This document shows, one piece after another, positions 7,628-16,728 of a stretch of DNA of 64,000 nt (position 1 is the stretch's first letter; the number at the start of each line of letters is the position of its first letter). This stretch comes from Solibacillus isronensis (lineage in GTDB: Bacteria > Bacillota > Bacilli > Bacillales_A > Planococcaceae): positions 1-64,000 of the forward strand of contig NZ_JAMBOC010000004.1 in assembly GCF_023715405.1 (NCBI RefSeq), in the 5' to 3' direction. The notes under the pieces are model-generated. The model had not been told where the DNA came from. It saw only the letters and a program-made list of their open reading frames with translations, and did not search any database. The position numbers were made by a program, and so were the translations under genes.

Positions 7628-8632
7628 CTAGTTGTATTTAATGCGCGAATCAATCACTGTATATAAAAGGTCAACAATCAAGTTAATCATTACGAATAAA
7701 AAGGCAACAATTAATATACCTGACTGGATGACAGGATAATCACGGAATCCTATCGCTTCGTATATATAGCGTCCAATTCCCGGCCAACTAAATATCGTTT
7801 CCGTTAAGATCGCACCGCCTAAAAGCATACCCGTTTGTAAACCGACTACTGTCAAAACAGGAATCAACGCATTTTTCAATGCATGCTTATAAACAACAAC
7901 GAACATTTTCTGACCTTTTGCCCGCGCTGTACGAACAAAATCCGAACGCATTACTTCCAACATAGAGGCTCTTGTCATACGTGCAATGATCGCCGTCGGA
8001 ATCGTTGCGAGTGCAATGCCAGGTAAAAATAAGTGCTTTAACACTACAATAAATTGATCAAACCGGCCTTGCCATAATGTATCAATTAAGTAAAAGTGAG
8101 TAATTGCCGTAACCGGATCCCGCACTTCTTCCCGTCCCGATGTCGGCAACCAGCCCAGCTGAATACCGAATGCCCATTGCTCCATTAAACCTAACCAGAA
8201 AATCGGCATCGAAACACCAATTAAAGCAATCACCATCGCTAAGTAATCAAACCATGAATTTTGAAACCACGCCGAAACAATCCCTGCATTTACCCCAACG
8301 ATAATTGCAATAATCATCGCGAAAAATGCCAGTTCAAATGTAGCTGCTAAATAAGGCCACATTTCAGAAGAAATCGGCTGCCTTGTTCTTAATGACTCCC
8401 CCAAATCTCCCGTTACAATCCCTTTTAAGTAATCGAAATATTGAATATACCACGGATTATCTAGGCCAAGTTTCAAGCGAAGTGCCGCGATTGCATCTGC
8501 AGTAGCTTGCTGTCCTAAAATGACTTGTGCTGGATCACCGGGAATGGCACGAATAATTAGAAATACTAAAAAGGTCATCCCAAGTAATACAGGTATTAGA
8601 TGCAGTAGACGTTTGCCAATGTAGTGAAGCAT
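7628..8632 (-). CDS. dppB: dipeptide/oligopeptide ABC transporter permease (DppB type)
   Basis: This partner permease of 334 residues has an N-terminal helix followed by five more. It carries the DppB signatures IPGDPAQVILGQQATADAI near the start, the EAA loop VRTARAKGQKMFVVVYKHALKNALIPV, and the C-terminal LTETIFSWPGIGRYIYEAI. The chosen ATG (MLHYIGKRLL) lies 6 nt after AAAAGGGGTG. A GTG three codons earlier falls inside that ribosome site and was not used. It forms the translocation pore with the following permease. A hairpin separates it from the binding protein gene, which probably keeps permease levels below those of the binding protein. Confidence 0.9.
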   Translation of the reverse strand: MLHYIGKRLLHLIPVLLGMTFLVFLIIRAIPGDPAQVILGQQATADAIAALRLKLGLDNPWYIQYFDYLKGIVTGDLGESLRTRQPISSEMWPYLAATFELAFFAMIIAIIVGVNAGIVSAWFQNSWFDYLAMVIALIGVSMPIFWLGLMEQWAFGIQLGWLPTSGREEVRDPVTAITHFYLIDTLWQGRFDQFIVVLKHLFLPGIALATIPTAIIARMTRASMLEVMRSDFVRTARAKGQKMFVVVYKHALKNALIPVLTVVGLQTGMLLGGAILTETIFSWPGIGRYIYEAIGFRDYPVIQSGILIVAFLFVMINLIVDLLYTVIDSRIKYN

Positions 8633-8678
8633 GCTCTTCACCCCTTTTATGAATGTATGTTTCTACTAGTTGAAAAAA

Positions 8679-8698
8679 GGAGAGGAATATTCCTCCCC
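8679..8698 (-). terminator. intra-operon hairpin after the binding protein
   Basis: On the minus strand GGGGAGGAA-TA-TTCCTCTCC is followed by TTTTTTC. It lies between the binding-protein stop and the permease ribosome site, the usual place of a partial terminator in ABC importer operons. Confidence 0.65.
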
Positions 8699-8715
8699 TT
8701 TCACTTAACTTTCTA

Positions 8716-10359
8716 TTACTCCATTGAAACGTTATGCAATTTATCAGAGCCTGTTGGGTGTGGCAAGAACCCATTCACACCTGCTTTTGCTGCAAGTAAT
8801 GGTGTAGAGTGTGCAAGCGGAACCCATGGAGCGTCGTCATGAATGATTTCCTGAGCTTTTTTGTATAATTCATTACGCACATTTTCATCTGTTTCAGACT
8901 GTGCCTGAATTAATAAACTATGAACTTCTTCATTAGTATAGTACGCATAGTTATTTGAACCGATATTGTCTTTGTCTAACAATGTGTAGATGAAGTTGTC
9001 TGCATCTCCATTATCACCAGTCCAGCCAAGCATGAATGCATCTGCTTCACCGTTTTTCGCTTTTTCTAAATATGTTGCCCATTCAAATGTTACGATTTTC
9101 GATGGGATTCCAACATCTTCTAAGTTTTTCTGAATAACTTCCGCCACTTTCGCTCCGTCCGGCATATAAGGACGAGGTACCGGCATTGCCCATAACTCAA
9201 TTTCTTTTCCGTCATAGCCAGCTTCAGCTAATAATGATTTCGCTTTTTCTGGATCATAAGGGTATGGAGAAATTGCATCATTGTAACCGCTAATTGATGA
9301 TGGCATCGGGTTTGCCGCCACTTCTGCACGTCCTTCAAAGAACGCATCAACAATCGCCTGTTTATCGATTGCATAGTTTACTGCTTGACGTACCAATTTG
9401 TTATCAAACGGTGCGCGTGTATTCGTTAAACCTAAATAGCCAATGTTCATTGATGGACGTTCAATCAGTTGTAACGTCGAATCACCTTCTACTGTTTTAC
9501 CGTCTGAAGGGTTAATACCATCCGCTAAATCGATATTGCCTGCCATTAATTCATTTAAACGAGCAGAGTTATCCGGAATTGAACGGAAGATAACTTTATC
9601 TAATTTCGGGAAACCTTCTTGCCAGTAGTCCTCAAATTTCTCAATCGTGATTGAGTCATTACGTTTCCATTCTGTGAATTTAAATGGACCTGTACCTACA
9701 GGGTTATCGCCGAATTTATCGCCTGCTGCTTCAAATGCAGTTGGTGAACCAATTCCGAACGGGCTCATTGCCAAGTTTTTAAGGAATGGTGCCTGCGGAC
9801 GAGAAAGTGTGAATACAACTGTGTAATCTCCTTCTGCCGTTACATCTTTAATAATATCTTCGCCCTCTGCTTTAAACATAGAGTTGAAATAGTAGAAATC
9901 TTCCTCTTTTCCACCTTTCCAGCGATTGATATTCTTAATTACCGCTTCTGCATTGAAGTCTGTACCGTCATGGAACTTTACACCTTCTTGAAGTTGGAAT
10001 GTGTAAGTTAAACCATCTTCACTTACTTCCCATTCTTTTGCTAGTCCAGGGTTGATCGTTGTATCTTGTTCCCCGAAGTTTAGTAATGTTTCAAATAGGT
10101 TTTGTGTTACTTTGAATGATTCGCCATCTGTTACGATACCTGGATCAAGTGATACAGAATCTGCTCCACGGCCAAATACTAATACTTGAGGTGTTGAAGA
10201 ACTTGAATTGTCTGTCGTACTGCTGTCTGTATTTGAACTTGAATCGTTGCTTGGTTCTGATGATGACGTTTCTGCATCGTCAGCACCACAAGCAGCTAAA
10301 AATAATGACATTATTAATAGCATCATAAGACTTACTAAATACAATTTACCTTTCCTCAA
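8716..10359 (-). CDS. dppA: dipeptide-binding lipoprotein (DppA-like, SBP family 5)
   Basis: This 547-residue extracellular solute-binding lipoprotein has a signal peptide ending in the lipobox LAAC (Cys near residue 24), then a Ser/Asp-rich linker of about 30 residues, then the family 5 fold. It resembles E. coli DppA more than OppA, especially IELWAMPVPRPYMPD and EADAFMLGWTGDNGDADNF, so di- or tripeptides, possibly haem, are likely ligands. The usual EGVKFHDGTDFNA motif is present. Translation probably starts at a TTG (TTG AGG AAA), 8 nt after AGGGGG. It is the third gene of the dpp-type operon. Confidence 0.9.
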   Translation of the reverse strand: MRKGKLYLVSLMMLLIMSLFLAACGADDAETSSSEPSNDSSSNTDSSTTDNSSSSTPQVLVFGRGADSVSLDPGIVTDGESFKVTQNLFETLLNFGEQDTTINPGLAKEWEVSEDGLTYTFQLQEGVKFHDGTDFNAEAVIKNINRWKGGKEEDFYYFNSMFKAEGEDIIKDVTAEGDYTVVFTLSRPQAPFLKNLAMSPFGIGSPTAFEAAGDKFGDNPVGTGPFKFTEWKRNDSITIEKFEDYWQEGFPKLDKVIFRSIPDNSARLNELMAGNIDLADGINPSDGKTVEGDSTLQLIERPSMNIGYLGLTNTRAPFDNKLVRQAVNYAIDKQAIVDAFFEGRAEVAANPMPSSISGYNDAISPYPYDPEKAKSLLAEAGYDGKEIELWAMPVPRPYMPDGAKVAEVIQKNLEDVGIPSKIVTFEWATYLEKAKNGEADAFMLGWTGDNGDADNFIYTLLDKDNIGSNNYAYYTNEEVHSLLIQAQSETDENVRNELYKKAQEIIHDDAPWVPLAHSTPLLAAKAGVNGFLPHPTGSDKLHNVSME

Positions 10360-10391
10360 TAAAAAAACCCCCTAGACTTTTTAATCTATTA

Positions 10392-11369
10392 TCATTGTGG
10401 CGTTTCATATAAATGACACGCCACAGAATGACCTGGTTTAACTTGCTGGAGCATCGGAATTACTTGCTTGCACTTATCCATCGCAAAAGGACAGCGTGTA
10501 TGGAATGTGCATCCTGTCGGCGGGTTTGACGGGCTCGGTATATCACCTTTCAGCAATAGCTGTTCCCTCTCAAACTGCGGATCTGGAATTGGTACAGCCG
10601 ATAATAGCGCCTGTGTATAAGGATGTAATGGCTCATGATATAACGATTCGCTTTCCGCAATTTCGACAAGCCTGCCTAAGTACATCACGCCTACCCGGTC
10701 ACTAATATGTCGCACAACCCCTAAATCATGGGCAATAAATATATATGTTAGTTTCAAATCTTCCTGCAACCGCTGCATTAAATTTAAAACTTGTGCTTGA
10801 ATGGATACATCCAGTGCAGATACCGGTTCATCTGCAATAATCAATTTCGGATTTGTCATTAAGGCTCTGGCGATACCGATTCGCTGTCTTTGTCCGCCGC
10901 TAAACTGATGAGGATAGCGTTTTGCATGATAGGAGCTTAAACCGACGATTTCCAAGTATTCATGTACTTTCTTTTTGCGTTCCTTTGCATTTCCAATCCC
11001 GTGTACAATCAACGGTTCCTCTAATATTTTTTCAACCGTATGTCTTGGATTTAATGAGGCATACGGATCCTGAAACACCATTTGAATCTCTCTCCGGACT
11101 TTTCGCATTTGTTCGTTATTTAACTTTGTGAGCTCTACGCCATCAAATGTCACCTGGCCTTCTGTTGGTTCATGCAATCGCATAATTGCCCGGCCCGTAG
11201 TAGATTTCCCGCAACCGGATTCTCCGACAATGCCTAATGTTTCCCCTTCATAAAGCTCAAACGAAACGTCATCTACAGCCTTCACATCACCGACATGACG
11301 TGCAAACATCCCATGCCTGATCGGAAAATATTTTTTCAGATTGTCAACTTTCAGCAGCACTTTCGACAT
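10392..11369 (-). CDS. dppF: peptide ABC transporter ATPase (DppF/OppF type)
   Basis: This ABC ATPase of 325 residues energises peptide uptake. It shows Walker [10 protein letters not shown], signature [10 protein letters not shown], Walker [13 protein letters not shown], and a C-terminal oligopeptide/dipeptide domain with the cysteine cluster [15 protein letters not shown]. The start MSKVLLK follows AAGGGGGAG by 6-7 nt; a longer in-frame extension lies inside the upstream gene. It overlaps the end of the preceding ATPase gene by about 26 nt, so the two are probably translationally coupled, as expected for the heterodimeric DppD-DppF ATPase pair. Confidence 0.92.
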   Translation of the reverse strand: MSKVLLKVDNLKKYFPIRHGMFARHVGDVKAVDDVSFELYEGETLGIVGESGCGKSTTGRAIMRLHEPTEGQVTFDGVELTKLNNEQMRKVRREIQMVFQDPYASLNPRHTVEKILEEPLIVHGIGNAKERKKKVHEYLEIVGLSSYHAKRYPHQFSGGQRQRIGIARALMTNPKLIIADEPVSALDVSIQAQVLNLMQRLQEDLKLTYIFIAHDLGVVRHISDRVGVMYLGRLVEIAESESLYHEPLHPYTQALLSAVPIPDPQFEREQLLLKGDIPSPSNPPTGCTFHTRCPFAMDKCKQVIPMLQQVKPGHSVACHLYETPQ

Positions 11370-12363
11370 GTGTAACTCCCCCTTCTTCCATATCCAATAA
11401 GAAGCATCTTGCTTTATGTGTACCGGACGATTCATATAGCGGAGGATTATTTGTTAAACAACGATCGAATGCATATTCACAACGTGCTGCAAAACGGCAG
11501 CCTTCCAAAATGGAACCTGGTTTCGGGACATTTCCAGGAATCGAATAAAGCGTATCCTTTTTATAACGCATATCCGGAACTGACTGGATAAGCCCTTTCG
11601 TATAAGGATGCTGCGGGTTTCTAAATATTTCATTAACTGGTGCCTCTTCTACGATTTGCCCCGCATACATAACAATGACGCGCTCACAAGTTTCTGCAAC
11701 AACACCTAAATCATGTGTGATGAGTAAAACAGCAGTATTCAGCCGTTCATTTAAATCCCGCATTAACTTTAAAATTTGGGCTTGGATTGTTACATCGAGG
11801 GCTGTTGTCGGTTCATCGGCAATAAGCACTTTCGGATTGCATACAAGAGCCATCGCTATCATTACACGTTGCCGCATTCCGCCCGACAGCTGGTGTGGAT
11901 AGTCTTTCAGCAACTGTTCCGCGCGCGGCAAACCTACCAGCTTCATGATTTCCACCGCCCGGGCACTCGCTTCTTTTTTCGACCATTTCGGATGATGGAT
12001 TCGAATCGCTTCGATTAATTGATTTCCGATCGTAAACAACGGATTCAGCGAAGTCATCGGCTCCTGAAATATCATTGCGATTTCATTGCCTCGAATTTTG
12101 CGCATTTGCTTATCTGAAAGCTTTGAAATATCTTGCCCTTTCAATAAAATTTCTCCATTTGTAATTTTTCCGGGAGGACTCGGTACGAGGCCCATAATAG
12201 AGAGGGAAGTAACACTTTTACCACAGCCGGACTCCCCTACGATGGCGAGAATTTCCCCTTCATGAATTGAAAAGCTTATTCGATCGACAGCTGCAACCTT
12301 TCCACTGTCTGAAAAAAATGTCGTTTCTAACTCTCTCACTTCAAGCACAGCTTTTCGACTCAT
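11344..12363 (-). CDS. dppD: peptide ABC transporter ATPase (DppD/OppD type)
   Basis: This is the first gene of the operon, 339 residues. It has Walker [10 protein letters not shown], signature LSGGMRQRV, Walker [17 protein letters not shown], a switch His in LITHDLGVV, and the C-terminal domain with [15 protein letters not shown]. It pairs with the DppF-type protein. GGGGTGG precedes the ATG by 4 nt, and an extended -10 promoter and a CodY-like box lie just upstream. In B. subtilis this operon type (app, dpp) is under nutritional control by CodY; here that is inferred from the site alone. The operon interrupts the ygaE-ygaD neighbourhood known from B. subtilis. Confidence 0.92.
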   Translation of the reverse strand: MSRKAVLEVRELETTFFSDSGKVAAVDRISFSIHEGEILAIVGESGCGKSVTSLSIMGLVPSPPGKITNGEILLKGQDISKLSDKQMRKIRGNEIAMIFQEPMTSLNPLFTIGNQLIEAIRIHHPKWSKKEASARAVEIMKLVGLPRAEQLLKDYPHQLSGGMRQRVMIAMALVCNPKVLIADEPTTALDVTIQAQILKLMRDLNERLNTAVLLITHDLGVVAETCERVIVMYAGQIVEEAPVNEIFRNPQHPYTKGLIQSVPDMRYKKDTLYSIPGNVPKPGSILEGCRFAARCEYAFDRCLTNNPPLYESSGTHKARCFLLDMEEGGVTHVESAAES

Positions 12364-12374
12364 TTAACCACCCC

Positions 12375-12389
12375 AATATTCTGAAGATT
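12375..12389 (-). promoter_or_regulatory. CodY box (candidate) upstream of dpp operon
   Basis: AATATTCTGAAGATT matches the CodY motif AATTTTCWGAAAATT at 13 of 15 positions. It lies between the predicted -10 and the dppD start codon, where bound CodY would block transcription in amino-acid-rich conditions. Confidence 0.6.
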
Positions 12390-12410
12390 AAAAGTATTTG
12401 AAAATATGAT

Positions 12411-12419
12411 ATTATAACA
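12411..12419 (-). promoter_or_regulatory. dpp operon extended -10 promoter
   Basis: The minus strand reads TGTTATAAT, a perfect extended -10 (TGnTATAAT), about 48 nt before the dppD start codon. No good -35 is present, which the extended -10 can compensate for. Confidence 0.55.
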
Positions 12420-12474
12420 TCTAGTAATTTACAACATTATCGTAAAAAAATGTAATTTTAAATATACATAAAAA

Positions 12475-12510
12475 AAGTGACCATGCTGATTTATTTCAAC
12501 ATAGTCACTT
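12475..12510 (-). terminator. terminator after ygaD
   Basis: On the minus strand AAGTGACTATG and CATGGTCACTT pair and are followed by TTTTTTTATG, just after the ygaD stop. Confidence 0.8.
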
Positions 12511-12514
12511 AATT

Positions 12515-14272
12515 TTAATCTAATTTTTGTACTTGGAATAAGTTATAATATGCTCCTTGTTGCTCCATTAGTCGTTGATGATTGCCGGATTCTATAACTT
12601 CTCCGTGTTCAATAACGATAATGTTGTCAGCGTGGGTAATTGTAGACAGGCGGTGAGCAATAATGATCGTCGTCCGCTCATGTGCTAAACGGTCAAGCGA
12701 GTCTTGAATTAGTGCTTCACTTTCCAGATCGAGTGCAGAAGTCGCCTCATCCAATACTAGAATTGGCGGATTTTTTAGAAATACTCGTGCAATTGCTACA
12801 CGCTGCTTCTGCCCGCCTGAAAGTTTGACACCACGTTCTCCTACTTTCGTGTCATAACCTTCTGGTAATCCCATAATAAAGTCATGGGCATTCGCCGCTT
12901 TGGCAGCAGCAACTATTTCCTCATCTGTCGCATGCGGATTTCCCATTAAAATATTCTGCTTCACTGAATCACTAAACAAAATATTATCCTGTAATACTAT
13001 CCCGATTTGCGAGCGTAATGATTCAATCGTAACATCTTTAACGTTTTGATCATCAATTTTTACCGCTCCCTCCGTCACATCATAGAAGCGCGGAATCAAA
13101 CTGACGATTGTTGATTTCCCCCCGCCGCTCATACCTACAAAGGCAACAGTTTGTCCAGGTTCAATCGTGAAATCAACTTCATTTAAAATCGTGTTTCCAT
13201 CTTTATCATACTTGAATGTAACATGATCAAATTGAAGCTTCCCTTTTGCTGCGGGTAACACCATTGCGTTAGGCTTGTCTTGAACTTCATATTTCTCATC
13301 CATCAGTTCAAACATTCGGTCCATTGAGGCAATTGACTGAGTCAATGTTGTCGATGAACTCACCAAACGACGAAGCGGACCATACAAGCGTTCAATATAA
13401 GCATAAAATGCGACTAGTACACCGATGGATAAGTCACCTTGTAAAAACTGATAACCTGCAAAGCCAATCACGATCAGCGGTGCCATATCCGTAATGGTAT
13501 TAACGACAGCAAAAGATTTTGCATTCCAGCGTGAATGGTCCAGCGCTTTATTAAGAAACTCCCCATTCGTTTCATCGAAAATCTTCTGTTCATGCTTTTC
13601 CAATGTAAAACTTTTAATAATGCTCATACCGGCAACACGCTCATGTAAATAACTTTGAACGCCTGCCAAAGCCTGTGAGCGTTCCTTCGTTAAGCTACGA
13701 AGTCTCCCGAAGAAATACTTTACACTAAATGCGTAAAAAGGTAGTGCTATAAGCGACACAAGCGTCAACTTTACATCCATTGCAAACATAACACCGATTA
13801 CGATTAAAATAGTGGCCAAATCGAGCCATAAGTTCATTAATCCGGTCATAACAAAGTTTTTCGTCTGCTCAACATCATTGATGACTCGCGAAATTACTTC
13901 TCCGGCCCGCGTATTCGCATAATACTTTAAGCTTAACTTTTGTAAGTGGCCATACAATTCCTTACGAATATCAAATAGAATATTGTTACTCAAGTTTTGC
14001 GCAAAGTATTGGCGGTAATATTCGATTGGTGGTCGAATAACAAAAAACAATACGAGTGCAATACCGATCCATGTAAATAATTGGCTTGTTTTTTCTTCTG
14101 TAGACATACCATCCTTTAGTAATATATCATCGATAATTATTTGCAGGAGCCATGGTAAAAATAACGGAATCGCAAATTTAAGTATGCCGATTACGATCGT
14201 TAAAAATAAAAGCATTTTATACGGCTTGACGAACCGCATATAACGTTTAATACTATCCAATGCAAAAAACAC
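12515..14272 (-). CDS. ygaD: ABC exporter YgaD (multidrug/lipid type half-transporter)
   Basis: This 585-residue half-transporter has six N-terminal helices (to about residue 310) fused to a nucleotide-binding domain: Walker [10 protein letters not shown], signature LSGGQKQR, Walker [13 protein letters not shown] and switch AHRLST. The type IV exporter fold suggests a homodimer that exports drugs or lipids; the substrate is not readable. It corresponds to YgaD of B. subtilis by order next to ygaC. The start is uncertain: a GTG lies only 2-3 nt after GAGGGG, while a TTG four codons later (giving DSIKRYMRF) lies at about 14 nt. Confidence 0.88.
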   Translation of the reverse strand: MFFALDSIKRYMRFVKPYKMLLFLTIVIGILKFAIPLFLPWLLQIIIDDILLKDGMSTEEKTSQLFTWIGIALVLFFVIRPPIEYYRQYFAQNLSNNILFDIRKELYGHLQKLSLKYYANTRAGEVISRVINDVEQTKNFVMTGLMNLWLDLATILIVIGVMFAMDVKLTLVSLIALPFYAFSVKYFFGRLRSLTKERSQALAGVQSYLHERVAGMSIIKSFTLEKHEQKIFDETNGEFLNKALDHSRWNAKSFAVVNTITDMAPLIVIGFAGYQFLQGDLSIGVLVAFYAYIERLYGPLRRLVSSSTTLTQSIASMDRMFELMDEKYEVQDKPNAMVLPAAKGKLQFDHVTFKYDKDGNTILNEVDFTIEPGQTVAFVGMSGGGKSTIVSLIPRFYDVTEGAVKIDDQNVKDVTIESLRSQIGIVLQDNILFSDSVKQNILMGNPHATDEEIVAAAKAANAHDFIMGLPEGYDTKVGERGVKLSGGQKQRVAIARVFLKNPPILVLDEATSALDLESEALIQDSLDRLAHERTTIIIAHRLSTITHADNIIVIEHGEVIESGNHQRLMEQQGAYYNLFQVQKLD

Positions 14273-14356
14273 TTCCCCTCAGAAATTTTGCAACAGCAAT
14301 TATCATATCATAATTCCCCATTAAGCATTTACACATGTACTTTACCCAAAAGAAAA

Positions 14357-14385
14357 ACACAAGCAACCTAAAAAGTTACTTGTGT
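14357..14385 (-). terminator. terminator after ygaC
   Basis: ACACAAGTAAC and GGTTGCTTGTGT pair (one G-T) around TTTTTA on the minus strand and run into TTTTCTTTT. Confidence 0.8.
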
Positions 14386-14390
14386 CTCAT

Positions 14391-14942
14391 CTACTCTTTA
14401 TTTGCCTGAATTTCACTCAATAAGATATACCGATTTGTCCAAGACTCTATGAAGTCCGGAGCGAATGGTCCACGACGTTGTTCAATCCAGCTTACCAATG
14501 TTTTTACATTCCGCTGTAAAATTTTATCTATGACTTCGGGGTAGTTCATTTCCAACCTGTGCTGCTCATATTCATCTTCATCCAATAATGCATGACTCAT
14601 ATCAGGAAACACTTTTACGTCCAAATCATAGTCAATATATTTTAAGCAGTTGTTATCAAACACAAACGGTGAACTGATGTTGCAATAGTAATACACCCCG
14701 TCATCCCGCAACATACAAATAATATTGAACCAATGCTCTGCATGAAAGTAACAAATCGAGGGCTCACGTGTCAGCCAGGTGCGACCGTCTGATTCAGTAA
14801 CAAGTGTTTTTTCATTTGCACCGATAATAATATTTTTTGTTGCTTTTAATACCATCGTTTCTTGCCAGACACGGTGGATATTACCATTGTGCTTATAACT
14901 ATGTATTTGGATTTTTTCTCCTTCAACCGGTAATGCCATCAT
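14391..14942 (-). CDS. ygaC: YgaC-like nucleoside di/triphosphate phosphatase (DUF402, UPF0374)
   Basis: This 183-residue DUF402 protein is closely similar to B. subtilis YgaC. The S. aureus homologue Ntdp hydrolyses nucleoside tri- and diphosphates with divalent metal. Recognisable blocks are [40 protein letters not shown], the acidic metal-binding [14 protein letters not shown] and [11 protein letters not shown], and the C-terminal KGPFAPDF-like [13 protein letters not shown]. The start ATG is 5 nt after AAGGTGG; a second ATG follows immediately and is also possible. It precedes ygaD in the same direction, as in B. subtilis. Confidence 0.92.
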   Translation of the reverse strand: MMALPVEGEKIQIHSYKHNGNIHRVWQETMVLKATKNIIIGANEKTLVTESDGRTWLTREPSICYFHAEHWFNIICMLRDDGVYYYCNISSPFVFDNNCLKYIDYDLDVKVFPDMSHALLDEDEYEQHRLEMNYPEVIDKILQRNVKTLVSWIEQRRGPFAPDFIESWTNRYILLSEIQANKE

Positions 14943-15149
14943 AAAGCCCACCTTTTCGTCTTAGCTAAAAATTCTAGCAGTCTTTATTGTATTATAACAA
15001 TGCTTTGGCAAAACTTGTAGTTCGAATGCAATTATTTTCAATTTTGCGTGAAAATTATTGCGAATCCTTAATAGTTGCACATATTAAAACAAAGTATCAA
15101 TAAGTTCAGCTTCTTATATGATTTCCCTGCTCTTTCTTTTTAAAACAAA

Positions 15150-15186
15150 AAAGATGTTCTGAAAGTTTGCACTTTCAGAACATCTT
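15150..15186 (-). terminator. terminator after sspE
   Basis: AAAGATGTTCTGAAAG and CTTTCAGAACATCTT form a 15-bp perfect stem with a 6-nt loop, with TTTTGTTTT on the minus-strand side. Confidence 0.88.
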
Positions 15187-15197
15187 TCTGCACTTCA

Positions 15198-15509
15198 TTA
15201 GAAGTTGTTGTTGTTACGCTTCGCGAATTGTGCGTTACGTTGCTCTTGTTCGCGTTGCTGTTTTTGGTTTTGTTGTTGAACTTCGTTGAAGTTTTGGTCT
15301 TGACCAAATTCTTCAAGGTTGTTGTTTTGGCGATTATTTTGTTTTTGATTTTGGTTTTGGTTTTGGTTTTGCTGGTTGAACTCGTTGAAGTTTAGTTCTT
15401 GACCAAACTCTTCAAAGTTGTTTTGTTGGTTGTTGCGTTGGTTTTGGTTTTGTTGATTATTACGGTTTTGCTGATTATTACGGTTTTGGTTTTGTTCATT
15501 GCGACTCAT
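15198..15509 (-). CDS. sspE: gamma-type small acid-soluble spore protein (SspE-like)
   Basis: The protein has 103 residues, almost entirely Asn, Gln, Arg and Glu, with no hydrophobic core. Two related blocks, FEEFGQELNFNEFNQQNQ and LEEFGQDQNFNEVQQQNQ, recall the FGTEFASETNAQQVRKQNQ repeats of gamma-type SASPs. Those proteins are amino-acid stores degraded at germination by the Gpr protease. Composition is more Asn-rich than B. subtilis SspE, so similarity alone would be weak. Position beside mutY and ygaC, as in B. subtilis, and an excellent sigma-G-like promoter support the call. GGAGGTGAT precedes the ATG. Confidence 0.75.
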   Translation of the reverse strand: MSRNEQNQNRNNQQNRNNQQNQNQRNNQQNNFEEFGQELNFNEFNQQNQNQNQNQKQNNRQNNNLEEFGQDQNFNEVQQQNQKQQREQEQRNAQFAKRNNNNF

Positions 15510-15531
15510 CTTGTATCACCTCCATGACCTT

Positions 15532-15561
15532 TATTGTGGTCTGGTGATAAAAGAATTATGC
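15532..15561 (-). promoter_or_regulatory. sigma-G type promoter for sspE (candidate)
   Basis: The minus strand has GCATA (15557-15561), an 18-nt spacer and CACAATA (15532-15538). The forespore sigma-G consensus is GHATR-N18-CATnHTA, so only one -10 base differs. The -35 overlaps the mutY stop codon region. Confidence 0.65.
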
Positions 15562-16614
15562 ATTTATTTTTTCCCAGATTTTTAACATCGGCACAGGCAT
15601 CGGTAATTTAGCAATTTGCTCTTTTGTAAAGAAAGCCATATTTTCCTGTTTGCCATTCACTTCAGCTACATCGACTAAATAGCTGTCAATATGCCATTTC
15701 AAATGTGAAAACACATGTTTGAAACTTAAAATCGGTTCTTTAAAATTGTGCTCCAAAGTTACGTTATATTGTTTTTCCACTTTGGTTAAACTATTTTCAT
15801 CTGACTGGCGTTCAATCATAATAAACTGCCACATATTTGCGAGCAGACCATCTTCAGGACGCTTCTCCATTAAAAAACGACCTTCTTTATCACGAATAAT
15901 ATAAACATCATATTCAATATTTTTTGTTTTCAGCTTTTTGGATTTAACCGGTAAGCTGGATGGGTCTCCTTCATGGAATGCTGTGCAATAATCACGCACT
16001 GGACATAATAAGCATTTCGGTGAAGTCGGTGTACAAATTAATGCTCCAAGCTCCATCAGTCCTTGATTGAACGCAGAGGTATTTTCTGGATCAATTAGCT
16101 CCGTTACCGCTTGTTCAAAAATTTTCTTTGTTTTCGGCAAAGCGATATCAGCATCTATATTTAATACACGACTTAGTACACGCATAACATTTCCATCTAC
16201 AGCATGCTCCGGCTTTCCGTAAGCAATACTTAATATTGCTCCTGCTGTATATGGTCCAACACCTTTCAGCTTTGAAATGTCAACGCGGTTATCCGGTACT
16301 TTTCCACCGTACACTTCGACTACTTCCCGTACACCTGCTTGTAAATTACGGACACGGGAATAATAACCTAAACCTTCCCACATTTTAAGCAACTCTTCTT
16401 CCGGGGAATAGGCTAAACTTTCCGCTGTAGGGTATTTTTCTATAAAACGGTTGTAGTATGGGATGACTGTATCAACTCTTGTTTGCTGCAGCATTACTTC
16501 AGACACCCATATTTGATACGGTTCTTTCGTCCGACGCCAAGGCAAATCTCGTTGTTCTTCCAAAAACCATTGTACTAAAGCCTGGCGAAATTGTTTTGTA
16601 TATGGATAGTTCAC
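15556..16614 (-). CDS. mutY: A/G-specific adenine DNA glycosylase MutY
   Basis: MutY removes adenine mispaired with 8-oxoguanine. The 352-residue protein has the catalytic Glu region SEVMLQQTRVDTV, the helix-hairpin-helix LKGVGPYTAGAILSIAYG, the catalytic Asp in AVDGNVMRVLSR, the 4Fe-4S ligands in CTPTSPKCLLCPVRDYC (C-X6-C-X2-C-X5-C), and a C-terminal NUDIX-like domain (FLMEKRPEDGLLANMWQF) that reads 8-oxoG. The start is a GTG (VNYPYTK) 5 nt after GGAGG; a TTG four codons earlier is inside that site. It is divergent from yfhP, as in B. subtilis. Confidence 0.95.
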   Translation of the reverse strand: MNYPYTKQFRQALVQWFLEEQRDLPWRRTKEPYQIWVSEVMLQQTRVDTVIPYYNRFIEKYPTAESLAYSPEEELLKMWEGLGYYSRVRNLQAGVREVVEVYGGKVPDNRVDISKLKGVGPYTAGAILSIAYGKPEHAVDGNVMRVLSRVLNIDADIALPKTKKIFEQAVTELIDPENTSAFNQGLMELGALICTPTSPKCLLCPVRDYCTAFHEGDPSSLPVKSKKLKTKNIEYDVYIIRDKEGRFLMEKRPEDGLLANMWQFIMIERQSDENSLTKVEKQYNVTLEHNFKEPILSFKHVFSHLKWHIDSYLVDVAEVNGKQENMAFFTKEQIAKLPMPVPMLKIWEKINA

Positions 16615-16728
16615 ATTGTCCTCCAAAAATTCGATTTTATTTCCTTCAAAAAGGGTATATTATAATGTGGATACTATTGCTAAATTTTTCCGTTCTCGAA
16701 CGGTTTTAAGATCGAGGGGTTGATACAT

